32,143 nucleotides of DNA. Origin: Rhodospirillaceae bacterium. Its GTDB lineage: Bacteria; Pseudomonadota; Alphaproteobacteria; Rhodospirillales; Casp-alpha2. This document shows positions 14,696-23,655 of the stretch, in pieces (position 1 is the stretch's first letter; each line of letters starts with the position of its first letter). The position numbers and the translations under genes are program-made. The stretch is from positions 1-32,143 of the forward strand of contig NZAZ01000135.1 in the NCBI GenBank assembly GCA_002686255.1, in the 5' to 3' direction. The notes below the pieces were generated by a model, which made no database searches, was not told the DNA's origin, and was given only the letters and a program-made list of their open reading frames with translations.

Positions 14696-15310
14696 GTGAA
14701 GCGCCTCGCGGTCTATATCGACGGGTTCAACCTGTACCACGCCATCGACGATCTGCGGCAACCGCATCTCAAGTGGCTGGACCTTTGGGCGCTTGCGGAA
14801 ACGCTGGCCCATCCCCGCGAAACCGTTGCCGCCGTCCATTATTTTTCGGCCTTTCCGACGTGGCGGAAAAAGACCTTCGCCCGGCACCGCGAATATGTGA
14901 AGGCGCTCGAATCCCGTGGCGTCACCGTCCACCTTGCCAGCTTCAAGAAAAAGCCGCGCCAGTGTTTTGCTTGTGGCGCCACCTGGACCGATCATGAGGA
15001 AAAGGAAACGGACGTTCATGTTGCCGTTCAGCTTGTCGCCGACGCCCTAACCAACGCCTTTGACCGGGCCATCCTCATCAGCGCCGATTCAGACCTTGCC
15101 CCGGCCATTCGCAAGGTGCGGGAAGTTGCGCCACGCAAGGCAATCTTGGTTGCCGCGCCGCCGGGCCGGTTTACCCATGCAAGGGACTTGGAGCCGAAAC
15201 TTGAAATCACCAGGGGCCGTGTCGTAAAATGCCTGTTGCCTGAACGGATAGAGGCCGATGGAAAGACAGTCGCCACGCGGCCCGCGAATTACACCCCGCC
15301 GAAGGATTGA
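14696..15310 (+). CDS. NYN-domain (LabA/DUF88-like) putative ribonuclease
   Basis: A 204-residue protein with the NYN/PIN-like nuclease core: AVYIDGFNLYHAI (Asp9, Asn12), the ETDVHVAVQLVADAL helix with Asp106, and ILISADSDLAPAI with Asp131 and Asp133. These acidic residues are the metal site of the NYN family, so RNA cleavage is the likely activity. A CxxC pair (Cys90, Cys93) with a nearby His100 lies in a loop just before Asp106 and could bind zinc; the loop is shared by some DUF88 relatives. It starts with GTG after GAGG with five bases between. A strong palindrome follows its stop. It lies on the same strand as the XRE gene, but with its own promoter. Confidence 0.85.
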   Translation: MKRLAVYIDGFNLYHAIDDLRQPHLKWLDLWALAETLAHPRETVAAVHYFSAFPTWRKKTFARHREYVKALESRGVTVHLASFKKKPRQCFACGATWTDHEEKETDVHVAVQLVADALTNAFDRAILISADSDLAPAIRKVREVAPRKAILVAAPPGRFTHARDLEPKLEITRGRVVKCLLPERIEADGKTVATRPANYTPPKD

Positions 15311-15364
15311 GCGAAAAGGTTGCGGCCTTCACAGGCACGGACCGTGCTTTGCTCGAATTACAAT

Positions 15365-15428
15365 TACGGTGACAGTTTACTAATTAGCTCATCTTTGCCA
15401 TTCGGGTAATTAGTAAACTGTCACCGTA
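15365..15428. repeat. Perfect 22-bp palindrome with T-run (REP-like or terminator)
   Basis: The left arm at 15365-15386 (starting TACGGTGACAGTTTACTAAT) and the right arm at 15407-15428 are perfect inverted copies around a 20-base loop; a run of seven T follows on the plus strand. It lies between the convergent NYN and htrA genes, where it can end transcription from both. The arm sequence recalls palindromes found near REP-associated tyrosine transposases; this is from memory and no such gene is in the window. Confidence 0.85.
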
Positions 15429-15466
15429 TTTTTTTGCCCATCCCCTCAAAAAACGCCAACGGGTAG

Positions 15467-15507
15467 ACGTTAGCGCATTATCCGGGACGGGGCCAACCCG
15501 GGCCCGG
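15467..15507. repeat. Right direct repeat flanking the accessory island
   Basis: This is the second copy of the repeat at 13465-13505 (34 of 40 matching). It ends seven bases before the end of htrA, so it marks the right border of the island. Confidence 0.7.
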
Positions 15508-15513
15508 CCAAAC

Positions 15514-16980
15514 TCAACCGTTGATCGTCAGGCTCAACACCTTGCCGCCGCGGTCGACGGTAATATGCCAACGGCTCGACTTTACAGACATAAGCGAGCG
15601 AAGGTGAGCCACATTGGTAACGTCCTTGCCGTTGACGGACCGCACCAGGTCCCCCAAACGGAAGCCCAGGCGGTTGGCGGGCGAGCCCCTTGTCATCTCG
15701 ATCACCACCACGCCGCCGGCGAATGGATCGAGACCGAATTCATCGGCCAACGCCGGCGACAGGTTGGCGACCTTGGAACCGGCCAGGGGTTGTTGCCCGG
15801 TCAGTACGGTAATATTGCGCCGAGGGGTTTCCGGCGGCGGGGCCAGCAAAAGCTTCAACTCCATCGTCCGCTCCTTGCGCATCACCCGGAGCGCCGCCGT
15901 TTCACCCACCGGCAGCGTGGCGATGCGGTACCGCAGCCCCTTTGGGTCGTTGACTTCACGGCCGTTGACGGCCAACACCACGTCGCCGACCCGGAGCCCG
16001 GCCCTGTCGGCGGCCCCGCCTTTGTAGACATTGTTGATCAGCACCCCCGTCGGCCGCTTCATGCCGAGAGACGTGGCGATGTCCTGGGACACCCCCTGCC
16101 CCGAGGCCCCGAGCCAGGGCCGCACCAGCTTGCCGCCGTTGGTAAGGCCGTTGATCACGGCCCGCACCATGTTCGAAGGGATGGCGAAACCGATGCCGAG
16201 GGAACCGCCGCTTTTCGAGAATATGGCGGTGTTCACGCCGACCAACTTGCCGTCCATGGTCACCAGGGCGCCGCCGGAGTTACCCGGATTGATGGCGGCA
16301 TCGGTCTGAATGAAGAAATTAAGGTCCGACGAGGTGACCCGCGTGCGGGCCAACGCCGAAACGATGCCGCTGGTCACCGTCTGGCCGACGCCGAAAGGAT
16401 TGCCGATGGCGAGAACCAGATCCCCGACTTCGAGATCGTCCGAATCGCGGAGCCCCATCACCGGCAGCGAATCCTCGCCGGCCTCGACCTTGAGGATCGC
16501 CAGGTCCGTACGATCATCTGTGAGGACCGAGATGGCGGCGAATTGGCGCCGGTCGGCCAGCACCACGTTGATCTGATCGGCGCCCTCGATGACGTGCTTG
16601 TTGGTGACGATCAGTCCGTCGGAGCGGACGATGACGCCCGAACCGAGGGAGTTCTGTTGCTGCTTGCGGGGCTGCCCGAATCCGAAATCCTGGCCGAAAA
16701 AGCGGCGGAAAAAGGGGTCGTCGAACAGCGGCAGGCTTCTGCGCCCCTGCACCACCTTGCGGGCATAGATGTTGACCACGGCGGGGGCGGCTTTCTTGAC
16801 CAGGGGCGCGAAAGACAGCCGCACCTCGGCTTTCGTGCCGGGCACCTGGCGTTCGGCGGCCTGGCCGTCAAAAGCGGCCAACACCAATGCCAGGGCGGTT
16901 AGGGTTCTAAAAAGGAAAAAGGCAACCACCCGGACTGCCTTTCCTGTAGGTATTCGGCGATCCCGGCGACGGTCGATCAA
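15514..16980 (-). CDS. DegP/HtrA-type periplasmic serine protease
   Basis: A 488-residue secreted protease and chaperone that degrades misfolded envelope proteins. The N-terminal signal peptide has the core [20 protein letters not shown]. The trypsin-like domain has the catalytic triad His129 ([10 protein letters not shown]), Asp159 ([10 protein letters not shown]) and Ser235 ([11 protein letters not shown]). Two PDZ domains follow, about residues 290-375 ([24 protein letters not shown]) and 405-485 ([21 protein letters not shown]). The length fits Do-like DegP/DegQ. The start is TTG, overlapping the rplQ stop by four bases with GGGAGAGG upstream, so translation is coupled to the alpha operon. 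Confidence 0.93.
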   Translation of the reverse strand: MIDRRRDRRIPTGKAVRVVAFFLFRTLTALALVLAAFDGQAAERQVPGTKAEVRLSFAPLVKKAAPAVVNIYARKVVQGRRSLPLFDDPFFRRFFGQDFGFGQPRKQQQNSLGSGVIVRSDGLIVTNKHVIEGADQINVVLADRRQFAAISVLTDDRTDLAILKVEAGEDSLPVMGLRDSDDLEVGDLVLAIGNPFGVGQTVTSGIVSALARTRVTSSDLNFFIQTDAAINPGNSGGALVTMDGKLVGVNTAIFSKSGGSLGIGFAIPSNMVRAVINGLTNGGKLVRPWLGASGQGVSQDIATSLGMKRPTGVLINNVYKGGAADRAGLRVGDVVLAVNGREVNDPKGLRYRIATLPVGETAALRVMRKERTMELKLLLAPPPETPRRNITVLTGQQPLAGSKVANLSPALADEFGLDPFAGGVVVIEMTRGSPANRLGFRLGDLVRSVNGKDVTNVAHLRSLMSVKSSRWHITVDRGGKVLSLTING

Positions 16981-17411
16981 GCTGCCTCTCCCGGCCCTTC
17001 GGCTTCCGCCTCAAGGGCGTGGCGGGCCTTGTCTTCGGCGCCCTTGGCGTCGGGGTCCCGATCGACCAGTTCGATGACCGCCATCGGCGCGTTATCGCCA
17101 TACCGGAACCCGGCCTTCATCACCCGGGTATAACCGCCGCTTCGTTCCTTGTAGCGCTCGGCCAGGACCCCGAAAAGCTTGGACACGGCGCTGTCGTCGC
17201 GCAGGTATGAGTGCGCCCGGCGGCGGGCATGAAGGGTGCCGCGCTTGCCCAGCGTGATCATTCTGTCGGCAACGCGCCTGAGATCCTTGGCCTTCGGCAA
17301 GGTCGTCTTTATCTGTTCGTGGGTCAGCAAAGACACCGCCATGTTGGAAAACATGGCCTTGCGGTGTGAGCTGGTGCGGTTCAGCTTGCGGGCGCCGTGG
17401 CGGTGACGCAT
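16977..17411 (-). CDS. rplQ: 50S ribosomal protein L17
   Basis: A 144-residue L17, last ribosomal gene of the alpha operon. The core is [20 protein letters not shown] followed by [17 protein letters not shown] and the basic loop [10 protein letters not shown]; the C-terminus is acidic and Ala-rich as in relatives. AAGGAG precedes the ATG. The gap to rpoA is 251 bp, of which about 170 bp are a MITE, so the operon is interrupted but its order is kept. The stop overlaps the htrA start. Confidence 0.97.
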   Translation of the reverse strand: MRHRHGARKLNRTSSHRKAMFSNMAVSLLTHEQIKTTLPKAKDLRRVADRMITLGKRGTLHARRRAHSYLRDDSAVSKLFGVLAERYKERSGGYTRVMKAGFRYGDNAPMAVIELVDRDPDAKGAEDKARHALEAEAEGPGEAA

Positions 17412-17494
17412 GGTTCAGGCTCCTTTTTGCTTCCGTACGCGTGCCATTTTACACGCACGTATGTTGGTTCTTTCTTTTCAGGCCGGAAAGACTC

Positions 17495-17665
17495 TAGCAG
17501 GCTGCTGAAAAACGCACGATCTGGAGCAATTGCCCTTCGAGACGGACCTCCGGTCCTCTTCAGGGTGAGGCATAAGGTATTGTAATTCCTCATCCTGAGG
17601 AGCCGGCCAGCGGACGGCGTCTCGAAGGATTGTTGTAGAAAATCCATTTTTTCAGCAGCCTGCTA
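17495..17665. mobile_element. MITE, family A, complete copy between rpoA and rplQ
   Basis: The element has 16-bp perfect terminal inverted repeats (GCAGGCTGCTGAAAAA at 17497-17512 and its complement at 17648-17663) and is flanked by TA within CTAG on both sides (17494-17497 and 17663-17666). Inside are further nested inverted arms: CCTTCGAGACG (17534-17544) with CGTCTCGAAGG (17618-17628), and TCAGGGTGAGG with CCTCATCCTGA. The whole can fold into one long hairpin. It encodes no protein. A TA duplication in CTAG fits the IS630 family; IS5-type relatives also duplicate TA. The inner palindrome resembles the CCTCATCCTGAGGAGC...GTCTCGAAGG repeats common in alphaproteobacteria, which is from memory. 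Confidence 0.85.
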
Positions 17666-18679
17666 GAAAGGGTCTTCCAGCTTTTTCGCCAATTCCTCGA
17701 TATTATCGGGCGGCCAATCGGGGATTTCCATACCCAGATGCAGGCCCATTTGCCCCAGGACCTCCTTGATTTCATTTAACGACTTGCGGCCGAAATTGGG
17801 AGTTCTCAGCATATCGGTTTCGGTTTTCTGGACCAAATCGCCGATGTAGATGATGTTGTCGTTCTTCAGGCAATTGGCCGAACGAACCGAAAGCTCCAAT
17901 TCATCGACCTTGCGCAAAAGGTTCTTGTTGAACGGCAGTTCTTCGCGCTGCTCTTCGGAGAGGGCTTTTTGCGGCTCCTCGAAGTTGATGAACAGGCTCA
18001 ACTGGTCCTGAAGGATGCGGGCCGCCAACGCCACCGCGTCGTCGGGGGAAATGACGCCGCTGGTGGTGACTTCAAGGCTCAGCTTGTCGTGGTCGGTGAC
18101 CTGGCCGACGCGGGTATTGTCGACCTTGTAGGTGACCTTGCGCACCGGGGAAAACACCGCATCCACCGGGATCAAGCCGATGGGGCTGTCCTCGGGCCGG
18201 TTCTGGGCCGCCGCTACATAGCCTTTACCGTTTTCAACGGTCAGTTCCATGTTCAGCTTTGCACCCTTGTCCAGATGACAAAGCACCAAGTCCGGATTCA
18301 TGATTTCGATGTCGGGACCGGCTTCGATGGCGGCGGCCTTGACTTCGCCGGGGCCCGAAGCCTTCAGCGTCATCCGCTTCGGTCCCTCGGCGGACATCCG
18401 GATGTTGAGGGACTTGATGTTGAGGACAATGTCCGTGACGTCTTCGCGGACGCCCGGGATGGCTGAAAACTCGTGCAGGACGCTGTCAATCTGCACCGAC
18501 GTCACCGCCGCGCCTTGCAGGGACGACAACAAGACCCTTCTTAAGGCATTGCCAAGAGTCAGGCCAAAGCCTCGTTCCAGCGGTTCGGCGACGATGGTGG
18601 CCGTGCGCGCCGCATCGGCGCCCGGTTGCACGTCGAGTTTTGTCGGTTTAATCAGTTCTTGCCAGTTTTTTTGAATCAA
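17663..18679 (-). CDS. rpoA: RNA polymerase alpha subunit
   Basis: A 338-residue alpha subunit. The N-terminal dimerisation domain shows [22 protein letters not shown] and [19 protein letters not shown]. The C-terminal domain (about 250-330) has [16 protein letters not shown], then [16 protein letters not shown], which binds UP elements and activators. The start is TTG, supported by GAGGT seven bases upstream and by [12 protein letters not shown], the usual N-terminus in alphaproteobacteria. The C-terminus KLEDPF is also normal. The TAG stop is the CTAG target of the MITE that follows. It is co-transcribed with rpsM and rpsK. Confidence 0.98.
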   Translation of the reverse strand: MIQKNWQELIKPTKLDVQPGADAARTATIVAEPLERGFGLTLGNALRRVLLSSLQGAAVTSVQIDSVLHEFSAIPGVREDVTDIVLNIKSLNIRMSAEGPKRMTLKASGPGEVKAAAIEAGPDIEIMNPDLVLCHLDKGAKLNMELTVENGKGYVAAAQNRPEDSPIGLIPVDAVFSPVRKVTYKVDNTRVGQVTDHDKLSLEVTTSGVISPDDAVALAARILQDQLSLFINFEEPQKALSEEQREELPFNKNLLRKVDELELSVRSANCLKNDNIIYIGDLVQKTETDMLRTPNFGRKSLNEIKEVLGQMGLHLGMEIPDWPPDNIEELAKKLEDPF

Positions 18680-18751
18680 TTTGGTGACCTCTGGCTCATG
18701 GGAGCCTTTTCCATTTCCATACCGCCTGCCCTCCCGGGGCCGGCGATGATT

Positions 18752-18771
18752 GGGATGCTTCGTTGCATCCC
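18752..18771 (-). promoter_or_regulatory. Short hairpin between rpsK and rpoA
   Basis: On the mRNA a 7-bp stem of GGGATGC and GCATCCC encloses a six-base loop. It lies in the 124-bp gap before rpoA. No T-run follows, so it is not a terminator; it might affect mRNA stability or translation. No function is shown. Confidence 0.35.
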
Positions 18772-18803
18772 CGCCGCGACGGGCGCGGCTTTCTTTCGCC
18801 GCC

Positions 18804-19196
18804 TTATACGCGGCGGCGCTTCCGGGGTCGGCAGCCGTTATGGGGGATCGGCGTCACGTCACGGATGGCGGTGATGGTAAAGCCGACGGCCTGCAAGGCG
18901 CGCAAGGCGGATTCACGGCCCGACCCGGGACCTTTGACTTCCACCTCAAGGGTTTTCATGCCGTGCTCCATGGCTTTACGCCCGGCATCCTCGCCCGCAA
19001 CCTGGGCCGCATAGGGTGTGGATTTCCGTGAACCCTTGAACCCCTGTGACCCCGCCGACGACCAGGCGATGGTGTTGCCCTGGGCATCGGCAATCGTAAT
19101 CATGGTGTTGTTGAACGTGGCGTTCACATGGGCGACGCCCGAAGCGATGTTCTTGCGTTCGCGGCGCCGCGTCCGATGAGTGGTTTCTTTTGCCAT
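18804..19196 (-). CDS. rpsK: 30S ribosomal protein S11
   Basis: A 130-residue S11 of the small-subunit platform. It has [16 protein letters not shown] and ends in the family signature [15 protein letters not shown]. It lies 13 bp after rpsM in the alpha operon. Nothing is unusual in length or sequence. Confidence 0.98.
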   Translation of the reverse strand: MAKETTHRTRRRERKNIASGVAHVNATFNNTMITIADAQGNTIAWSSAGSQGFKGSRKSTPYAAQVAGEDAGRKAMEHGMKTLEVEVKGPGSGRESALRALQAVGFTITAIRDVTPIPHNGCRPRKRRRV

Positions 19197-19209
19197 GCCG
19201 GTTGCTCAG

Positions 19210-19590
19210 TTATCCCTTGAGGACTCTTTTCTTGCCCGCGATGGCCTTCGCCGGGCCCTTACGGGTACGGGCATTGGTATGGGTGCGCTGGCCGCGCACG
19301 GGCAGGCCGCGGCGGTGGCGGCGACCCCGGTAACAGCCCAGGTCCATCAACCGCTTCACGTTCATGGCCACTTCGCGCCGCAGGTCGCCTTCGACCTGAA
19401 ATTCCTGATCGATGGTTTCGCGGATTCGCACTAATTCGTCGTCGGTGAGGTCGTTGACCCGACGTTCCGCGGGAATACCGATCTCCTGGCAAATCTTCTC
19501 GGCCGAGAACCGGCCGATGCCGTGAATATATGTGAGGGCGATTACCACTCTCTTCGCGGTCGGAATATTAACACCAGCGATACGCGCCAA
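19210..19590 (-). CDS. rpsM: 30S ribosomal protein S13
   Basis: A 126-residue S13 of the head of the small subunit. It begins [20 protein letters not shown], has the [10 protein letters not shown] segment, and ends with the [19 protein letters not shown] tail that contacts tRNA. It is the first gene of the alpha operon and has its own promoter at 19658-19685. No rpmJ lies between adk and rpsM, as is usual for this class. Confidence 0.98.
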   Translation of the reverse strand: MARIAGVNIPTAKRVVIALTYIHGIGRFSAEKICQEIGIPAERRVNDLTDDELVRIRETIDQEFQVEGDLRREVAMNVKRLMDLGCYRGRRHRRGLPVRGQRTHTNARTRKGPAKAIAGKKRVLKG

Positions 19591-19657
19591 AGCCCATTCT
19601 CCTTAAACTTTGGAAATAAATAACTTTTTTCGTCCATTGGGTGCCGGAAGAGGCGCG

Positions 19658-19685
19658 ATTATAGGGCTTGATAGCCCCAAGTCAA
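19658..19685 (-). promoter_or_regulatory. Near-consensus promoter of the alpha operon (rpsM-rpsK-rpoA-rplQ)
   Basis: On the minus strand TTGACT (19680-19685) and a perfect TATAAT (19658-19663) are separated by 16 bp. The spacer contains a small palindrome, GGGCT-ATCA-AGCCC. Transcription would begin near 19651, giving a leader of about 60 bases. This separates the alpha operon from the spc operon upstream. Confidence 0.8.
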
Positions 19686-19717
19686 CACGCTCAGCCGCAC
19701 TTTTCCGCCCTTTTTCA

Positions 19718-20362
19718 TTATCCCAAAAGGGCATTCATTTGCTCCGTCACCGCATCGATTTCGGCCATGCCGTCAACCTCCTCCATTAGCCCTTTTTCCT
19801 TGTAATAGGAAAAGATAGGGGAGGTTTGCTCATGATAGGCCTGAAGCCGGACGCTAACCGTTTCCGCGTTATCGTCGGCGCGGCGGGTAAATTCGGTGCC
19901 CCCGCATTGGTCGCAAACACCGTCTTTTTTGGGTTTTTGAAACTCATCATGGTATCCGGCGCCGCACCCGTCACATGAAAACCGGCCGGTAATCCGTTTG
20001 ACCATGGCATCGTCGTCGACCTTGATTTCAATGACATGGTCGATATCCAATCCCTTTTCAGCCAGCATCGCGCCGAGGGCCTCCGCCTGGGGCTTGGTGC
20101 GTGGAAAACCGTCCAAAATGAACCCGTCTTTACAGTCTTCCTGGTCGATGCGGTCGGAAATCATGGCGATGATCAGATCATCGGGCACCAATTGGCCGGC
20201 TTCCATGATTTCCTTGGCCTGAAGGCCGAGTTCGCTGCCTGAATCAACTTCGGCGCGCAGCATATCCCCGGTCGATAGCTGGACGATGCCGTGGGTTTCC
20301 TGCAAACGCCTGGCCTGGGTTCCCTTGCCGGCGCCCGGGGGTCCAAAAAGGATGAGCTTCAT
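19718..20362 (-). CDS. adk: Adenylate kinase (long, zinc-type)
   Basis: A 214-residue enzyme catalysing ATP + AMP to 2 ADP. The P-loop is GPPGAGKGT (7-15), with FILDGFPRT as the second signature. The LID domain has four Cys (130, 133, 150, 153) in CxxC...CxxC, which bind zinc in this class of adenylate kinase. The ATG at 20362 overlaps the secY stop as TAATG. A longer upstream reading frame exists but lies inside secY in another frame and was not used. Confidence 0.97.
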   Translation of the reverse strand: MKLILFGPPGAGKGTQARRLQETHGIVQLSTGDMLRAEVDSGSELGLQAKEIMEAGQLVPDDLIIAMISDRIDQEDCKDGFILDGFPRTKPQAEALGAMLAEKGLDIDHVIEIKVDDDAMVKRITGRFSCDGCGAGYHDEFQKPKKDGVCDQCGGTEFTRRADDNAETVSVRLQAYHEQTSPIFSYYKEKGLMEEVDGMAEIDAVTEQMNALLG

Positions 20363-21702
20363 TACCGCCTGCCTTTCAGTTTCGATTTCTTGATCAAACC
20401 CTCGTACTGGTGCGCCAGAAGATGGGACTGCACTTGGGCCACCGTATCCATGGTCACGGTAACGACGATCAGCAGGCTGGTGCCGCCGAAATAGAACGGC
20501 ACCGAATAGCGCGAGATCAGGATTTCCGGCAGCAGGCAGATGACCGCCAGATAAGTGGCGCCGGTAACGGTCAGGCGGGTCAACACCCAATCCAGGTACT
20601 CGGCCGTGTTGTTGCCCGGCCGGATGCCGGGAATGAAGCCGCCGTAGCGTTTCAGGTTATCCGCCGTTTCCGTCGGATTGAAAACCACGGCCGTATAAAA
20701 GAAAGCGAAAAACACGACCATGGAAATATAAATAAATAGGTACAACGGCTGCCCGCGTCCCAGATAGGCGGCTATGTTGGTCAGCCATTCCGGGCCCGAT
20801 CCGGCCGAAAATCCGATCACCGTAATCGGCAGCAGCAGCAGGGAGCTGGCGAAAATCGGCGGAATCACTCCGGCGGTATTGATTTTCAACGGCAGATGCG
20901 AGCTTTCGCCGCCGGTCATCTTGTTGCCGCGTTGGCGTTTCGGATACTGGACGATGATCCGGCGCTGGGCGCGTTCGACAAAGACGATGAAATAAATGAC
21001 GCCGACCGACATCAACAGCAAAAAGATGATGAAAGCGGTCGTCAGCGCCCCCGTCCGTCCCAACTCCAGCGTCCCGGCAAGGGCGCTCGGCAGGTTGGCG
21101 ACGATGCCTGAGAAGATGATCAGCGAGATGCCGTTGCCGACGCCGCGCGCCGTGATCTGTTCGCCCAGCCACATCAGGAAAATGGTTCCGCCGACAAGGG
21201 TCACCACCACCTGAAAACGGAAAAACATTCCCGGATCCGTCACCGCCGGGCCGGCGGAAGAGCTCATGCCCTCGAGGCCGGCGGATATGCCGTAGGCCTG
21301 AAACGCCGCAATGAGCACGGTGCCGTAGCGGGTATATTGGTTGATCTTCTTGCGCCCGGTTTCGCCTTCCTTCTTCAACGCCTCGAGCTGCGGCGATACC
21401 GCCGTCATCAACTGCATGATAATGGAGGACGAAATATAGGGCATGATGTTAAGGGCGAAGATCGTCATCCGCCTCAAGGCCCCGCCGGCGAACATATCGA
21501 ACATGCCCAGCACGCCGCCTTGGTTTTGGCGGAAGATGTCTTGAAGGACCACCGGGTCGATACCGGGGAGCGGGATATAGGTGCCGAGGCGATAGACGAT
21601 CAGCGCGCCCAGAGTGAACCAAATACGCTTCTTCAATTCGGTGGCCTTGGCGAAGGCCCCGAAGTTCATATTGGAAGCTAATTGTTCGGCTACTGATGCC
21701 AT
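20362..21702 (-). CDS. secY: Preprotein translocase subunit SecY
   Basis: A 446-residue channel subunit of the Sec translocon with ten hydrophobic segments expected. Signatures include LGTYIPLPGIDP near the N-terminus and GVIPPIFASSLLL, then the C-terminal YEGLIKKSKLKGRR. It starts 16 bp after rplO and is translationally coupled to adk. Length and position in the spc operon are normal. Confidence 0.98.
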   Translation of the reverse strand: MASVAEQLASNMNFGAFAKATELKKRIWFTLGALIVYRLGTYIPLPGIDPVVLQDIFRQNQGGVLGMFDMFAGGALRRMTIFALNIMPYISSSIIMQLMTAVSPQLEALKKEGETGRKKINQYTRYGTVLIAAFQAYGISAGLEGMSSSAGPAVTDPGMFFRFQVVVTLVGGTIFLMWLGEQITARGVGNGISLIIFSGIVANLPSALAGTLELGRTGALTTAFIIFLLLMSVGVIYFIVFVERAQRRIIVQYPKRQRGNKMTGGESSHLPLKINTAGVIPPIFASSLLLLPITVIGFSAGSGPEWLTNIAAYLGRGQPLYLFIYISMVVFFAFFYTAVVFNPTETADNLKRYGGFIPGIRPGNNTAEYLDWVLTRLTVTGATYLAVICLLPEILISRYSVPFYFGGTSLLIVVTVTMDTVAQVQSHLLAHQYEGLIKKSKLKGRR

Positions 21703-21718
21703 CGATGCGCTTTTTTAT

Positions 21719-22453
21719 CTAACTTTCGTTCGAGCCCGAGTCGCCGTCCTCGCCGTCTTTGGTTCCCTCTTTAGTTTCAGAGGGTTGTTCCCCTTCTGCC
21801 TGATCCGGCGCTTGATCATCGGCCGGATCTTTTTGTTGTTCCGCCTGCCCGGCCTCTTTCTTCTTGGCCCTCTTGTCGGCCTTGTCTTCCTTGGAGTCCC
21901 CGTCGGCCCCGGACTCGGCTTTCTTCTTCGGCGCTTCGGCACCTTCCTTGAACTTCCTGTGCCGCGCCTTGCCCTTGCCTTCGGGCTTCGGTTTCGGGGG
22001 CGTCACGGTAATGCCGCCGCCAGCTTTTTCGACCGCCGCGATCGCCGCCTTCGAGGCCCCGGTCACTTCAATGGTTAATTTGGTCCTCAATTCCCCCTTC
22101 GCAAGCAGGCGCACGCCGTGGCGGCTCTTTTTCACCATGCCGCTGGCGCGAAGCACTTCCTCGGTCACCGGTTTCTTGGCGTCGATCTTGCCTTTGGCGA
22201 CGGCGGCTTCCAGGTCGGCGAGCGTCAGTTCGGCATAATCCTTGGTAAACGGATTATTGAACCCGCGCTTCGGCAGCCGCCGGTAAAGCGGCATCTGACC
22301 GCCTTCGAAGCCGAGCAGGGAAACGCCACTCCGGGATTTCTGGCCCTTATGGCCACGCCCGGACGTCTTGCCCTTGCCGGAGCCCATGCCGCGCCCGACC
22401 CGCCTCCGGAGTTTGCGCGCGCCTTGGCAATCAACCAGTTCGTTCAATCTCAT
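21719..22453 (-). CDS. rplO: 50S ribosomal protein L15 with long charged C-terminal tail
   Basis: A 244-residue protein. Residues 1 to about 155 are a normal L15 ([52 protein letters not shown], and [17 protein letters not shown]). The family is usually about 150-160 residues long, so about 85 residues are added. This tail is rich in Lys, Glu, Asp, Gln and Gly, first basic ([12 protein letters not shown]) then increasingly acidic, with no hydrophobic core. It is probably disordered. The reading frame is intact and the following secY spacing is normal. The ATG at 22453 was chosen from the MRLNEL start. Confidence 0.95.
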   Translation of the reverse strand: MRLNELVDCQGARKLRRRVGRGMGSGKGKTSGRGHKGQKSRSGVSLLGFEGGQMPLYRRLPKRGFNNPFTKDYAELTLADLEAAVAKGKIDAKKPVTEEVLRASGMVKKSRHGVRLLAKGELRTKLTIEVTGASKAAIAAVEKAGGGITVTPPKPKPEGKGKARHRKFKEGAEAPKKKAESGADGDSKEDKADKRAKKKEAGQAEQQKDPADDQAPDQAEGEQPSETKEGTKDGEDGDSGSNES

Positions 22454-22469
22454 CTCTTTGACTTCCTTT

Positions 22470-22670
22470 TCAGCCGCCTTCATCAATGCGGACCAGGTGG
22501 CTGACTTTTTCAATCATGCCGCGGACGGCCGGCGTGTCCTCGAGCTCGCGGGTCCGGTTGATCTTGTTCAGGCCCAACCCGATCAGCGTCGCGCGCTGGT
22601 CCTTCGGACGCCCAATGGGGCTGCGGGTTTGCGTGACCTTGAGGGTCGATTTCTTTTTGCCTTTGGCCAT
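22470..22670 (-). CDS. rpmD: 50S ribosomal protein L30
   Basis: A 66-residue L30 with [20 protein letters not shown] and [21 protein letters not shown], in shortened form, and the usual [10 protein letters not shown] ending. It lies four bases after rpsE and 16 bp before rplO. Confidence 0.97.
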   Translation of the reverse strand: MAKGKKKSTLKVTQTRSPIGRPKDQRATLIGLGLNKINRTRELEDTPAVRGMIEKVSHLVRIDEGG

Positions 22671-22674
22671 TGTT

Positions 22675-23280
22675 TTATTCCTTGGCGGCGGCTTCCGCCG
22701 GCCCACCACGTCGTGAAACGATCTCCGAAACCTTCTTTCCGCGCCGGGAAGCGACGCTTCGGGGCGAGGCGCAGGACTGAAGGGCCTGAAAAGTGGCCTT
22801 GACCATGTTGTGGGGGTTGGCGCTGCCGAGGGATTTGGCGACGACGTCCTGGACTCCCATGGTCTCGAACACCGCGCGCATGGGTCCGCCGGCAATGATG
22901 CCGGTCCCCGGCGGCGCCGCCCTGAGGATAACTTTTCCGGCGCCGTAACGGCCATTGACGTCATGATGAAGGGTGCGGCCTTCGCGGAGCGGTATTTGGA
23001 CCATGCTCCGTTTCGCCTGATCGGTGGCCTTGCGGATGGCTTCCGGGACCTCACGGGCCTTGCCGGTGCCGTAACCGACCCGGCCCCGTCCGTCGCCGAC
23101 CACCACCAGGGCACCGAAGGAAAACCGGCGCCCACCCTTGACCACCTTGGCGACACGGTTGATGTGTACCAGCTTGTCTAGAAGATCGTCTCCCTCATCC
23201 CGGTCATGGCCGCGGTCGCGTCCACGGGGTGATCCCCGCCCGCCGCGGGGATGTGATGAAGGAGTTCTTTTTTCCGCCAT
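22675..23280 (-). CDS. rpsE: 30S ribosomal protein S5
   Basis: A 201-residue S5. An N-terminal Arg/Gly/Asp-rich segment of about 32 residues ([18 protein letters not shown]) precedes the double-stranded RNA-binding domain ([20 protein letters not shown], in shortened form). The C-terminal domain ends [18 protein letters not shown]5 helps decoding accuracy. Normal position between rplR and rpmD. Confidence 0.97.
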   Translation of the reverse strand: MAEKRTPSSHPRGGRGSPRGRDRGHDRDEGDDLLDKLVHINRVAKVVKGGRRFSFGALVVVGDGRGRVGYGTGKAREVPEAIRKATDQAKRSMVQIPLREGRTLHHDVNGRYGAGKVILRAAPPGTGIIAGGPMRAVFETMGVQDVVAKSLGSANPHNMVKATFQALQSCASPRSVASRRGKKVSEIVSRRGGPAEAAAKE

Positions 23281-23292
23281 TAAGGTGCTCCC

Positions 23293-23655
23293 TTAAAAAC
23301 TCAGTCCACTCTCGCGGGCGGCATCGGCCAGGGCCTTGACCCGGCCGTGATACCTGTATCCGCCACGGTCGAAGATGACTTCCTTGATTCCCTTTGCCAT
23401 CGCCCGTTCGGCGATCGCCTTGCCGACCTGACCGGCGGCGTCCTTGTCGGCCCCGGTCTTAAGTTTTCCGCGCAGGCCCTTATCCAGCGTCGAGGCCGCC
23501 GCCAGGGTGACCTGTTGGCGATCGTCGATGACCTGAGCGTAGATATGTTTTCCGGACCGGAAAACGGACAGCCGCGGGCGTTGCCCGGATTTGCGCTGAA
23601 GCTGCTGGCGTGTCCGCCCCTTGCGCCGGTTGAATAAATGTTTTGTCCTGGCCAT
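23293..23655 (-). CDS. rplR: 50S ribosomal protein L18
   Basis: A 120-residue L18 that binds 5S rRNA. It has [20 protein letters not shown] and the ending [20 protein letters not shown]. Its ATG overlaps the rplF stop by one base (TAATG). A longer upstream frame inside rplF was not used. Confidence 0.97.
   Translation of the reverse strand: MARTKHLFNRRKGRTRQQLQRKSGQRPRLSVFRSGKHIYAQVIDDRQQVTLAAASTLDKGLRGKLKTGADKDAAGQVGKAIAERAMAKGIKEVIFDRGGYRYHGRVKALADAARESGLSF

Noticed and set aside
14302-15310. Classical toxin-antitoxin pair (XRE antitoxin and NYN toxin)
   Set aside because: The genes are 142 bp apart with separate promoters and no overlap, and the NYN protein is not a known toxin type. Kept only as an open idea.
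20362-20590. N-terminal extension of adenylate kinase
   Set aside because: The extra residues are read inside secY in another frame; the family start MKLILFGPPG and the TAATG overlap fix the ATG at 20362.
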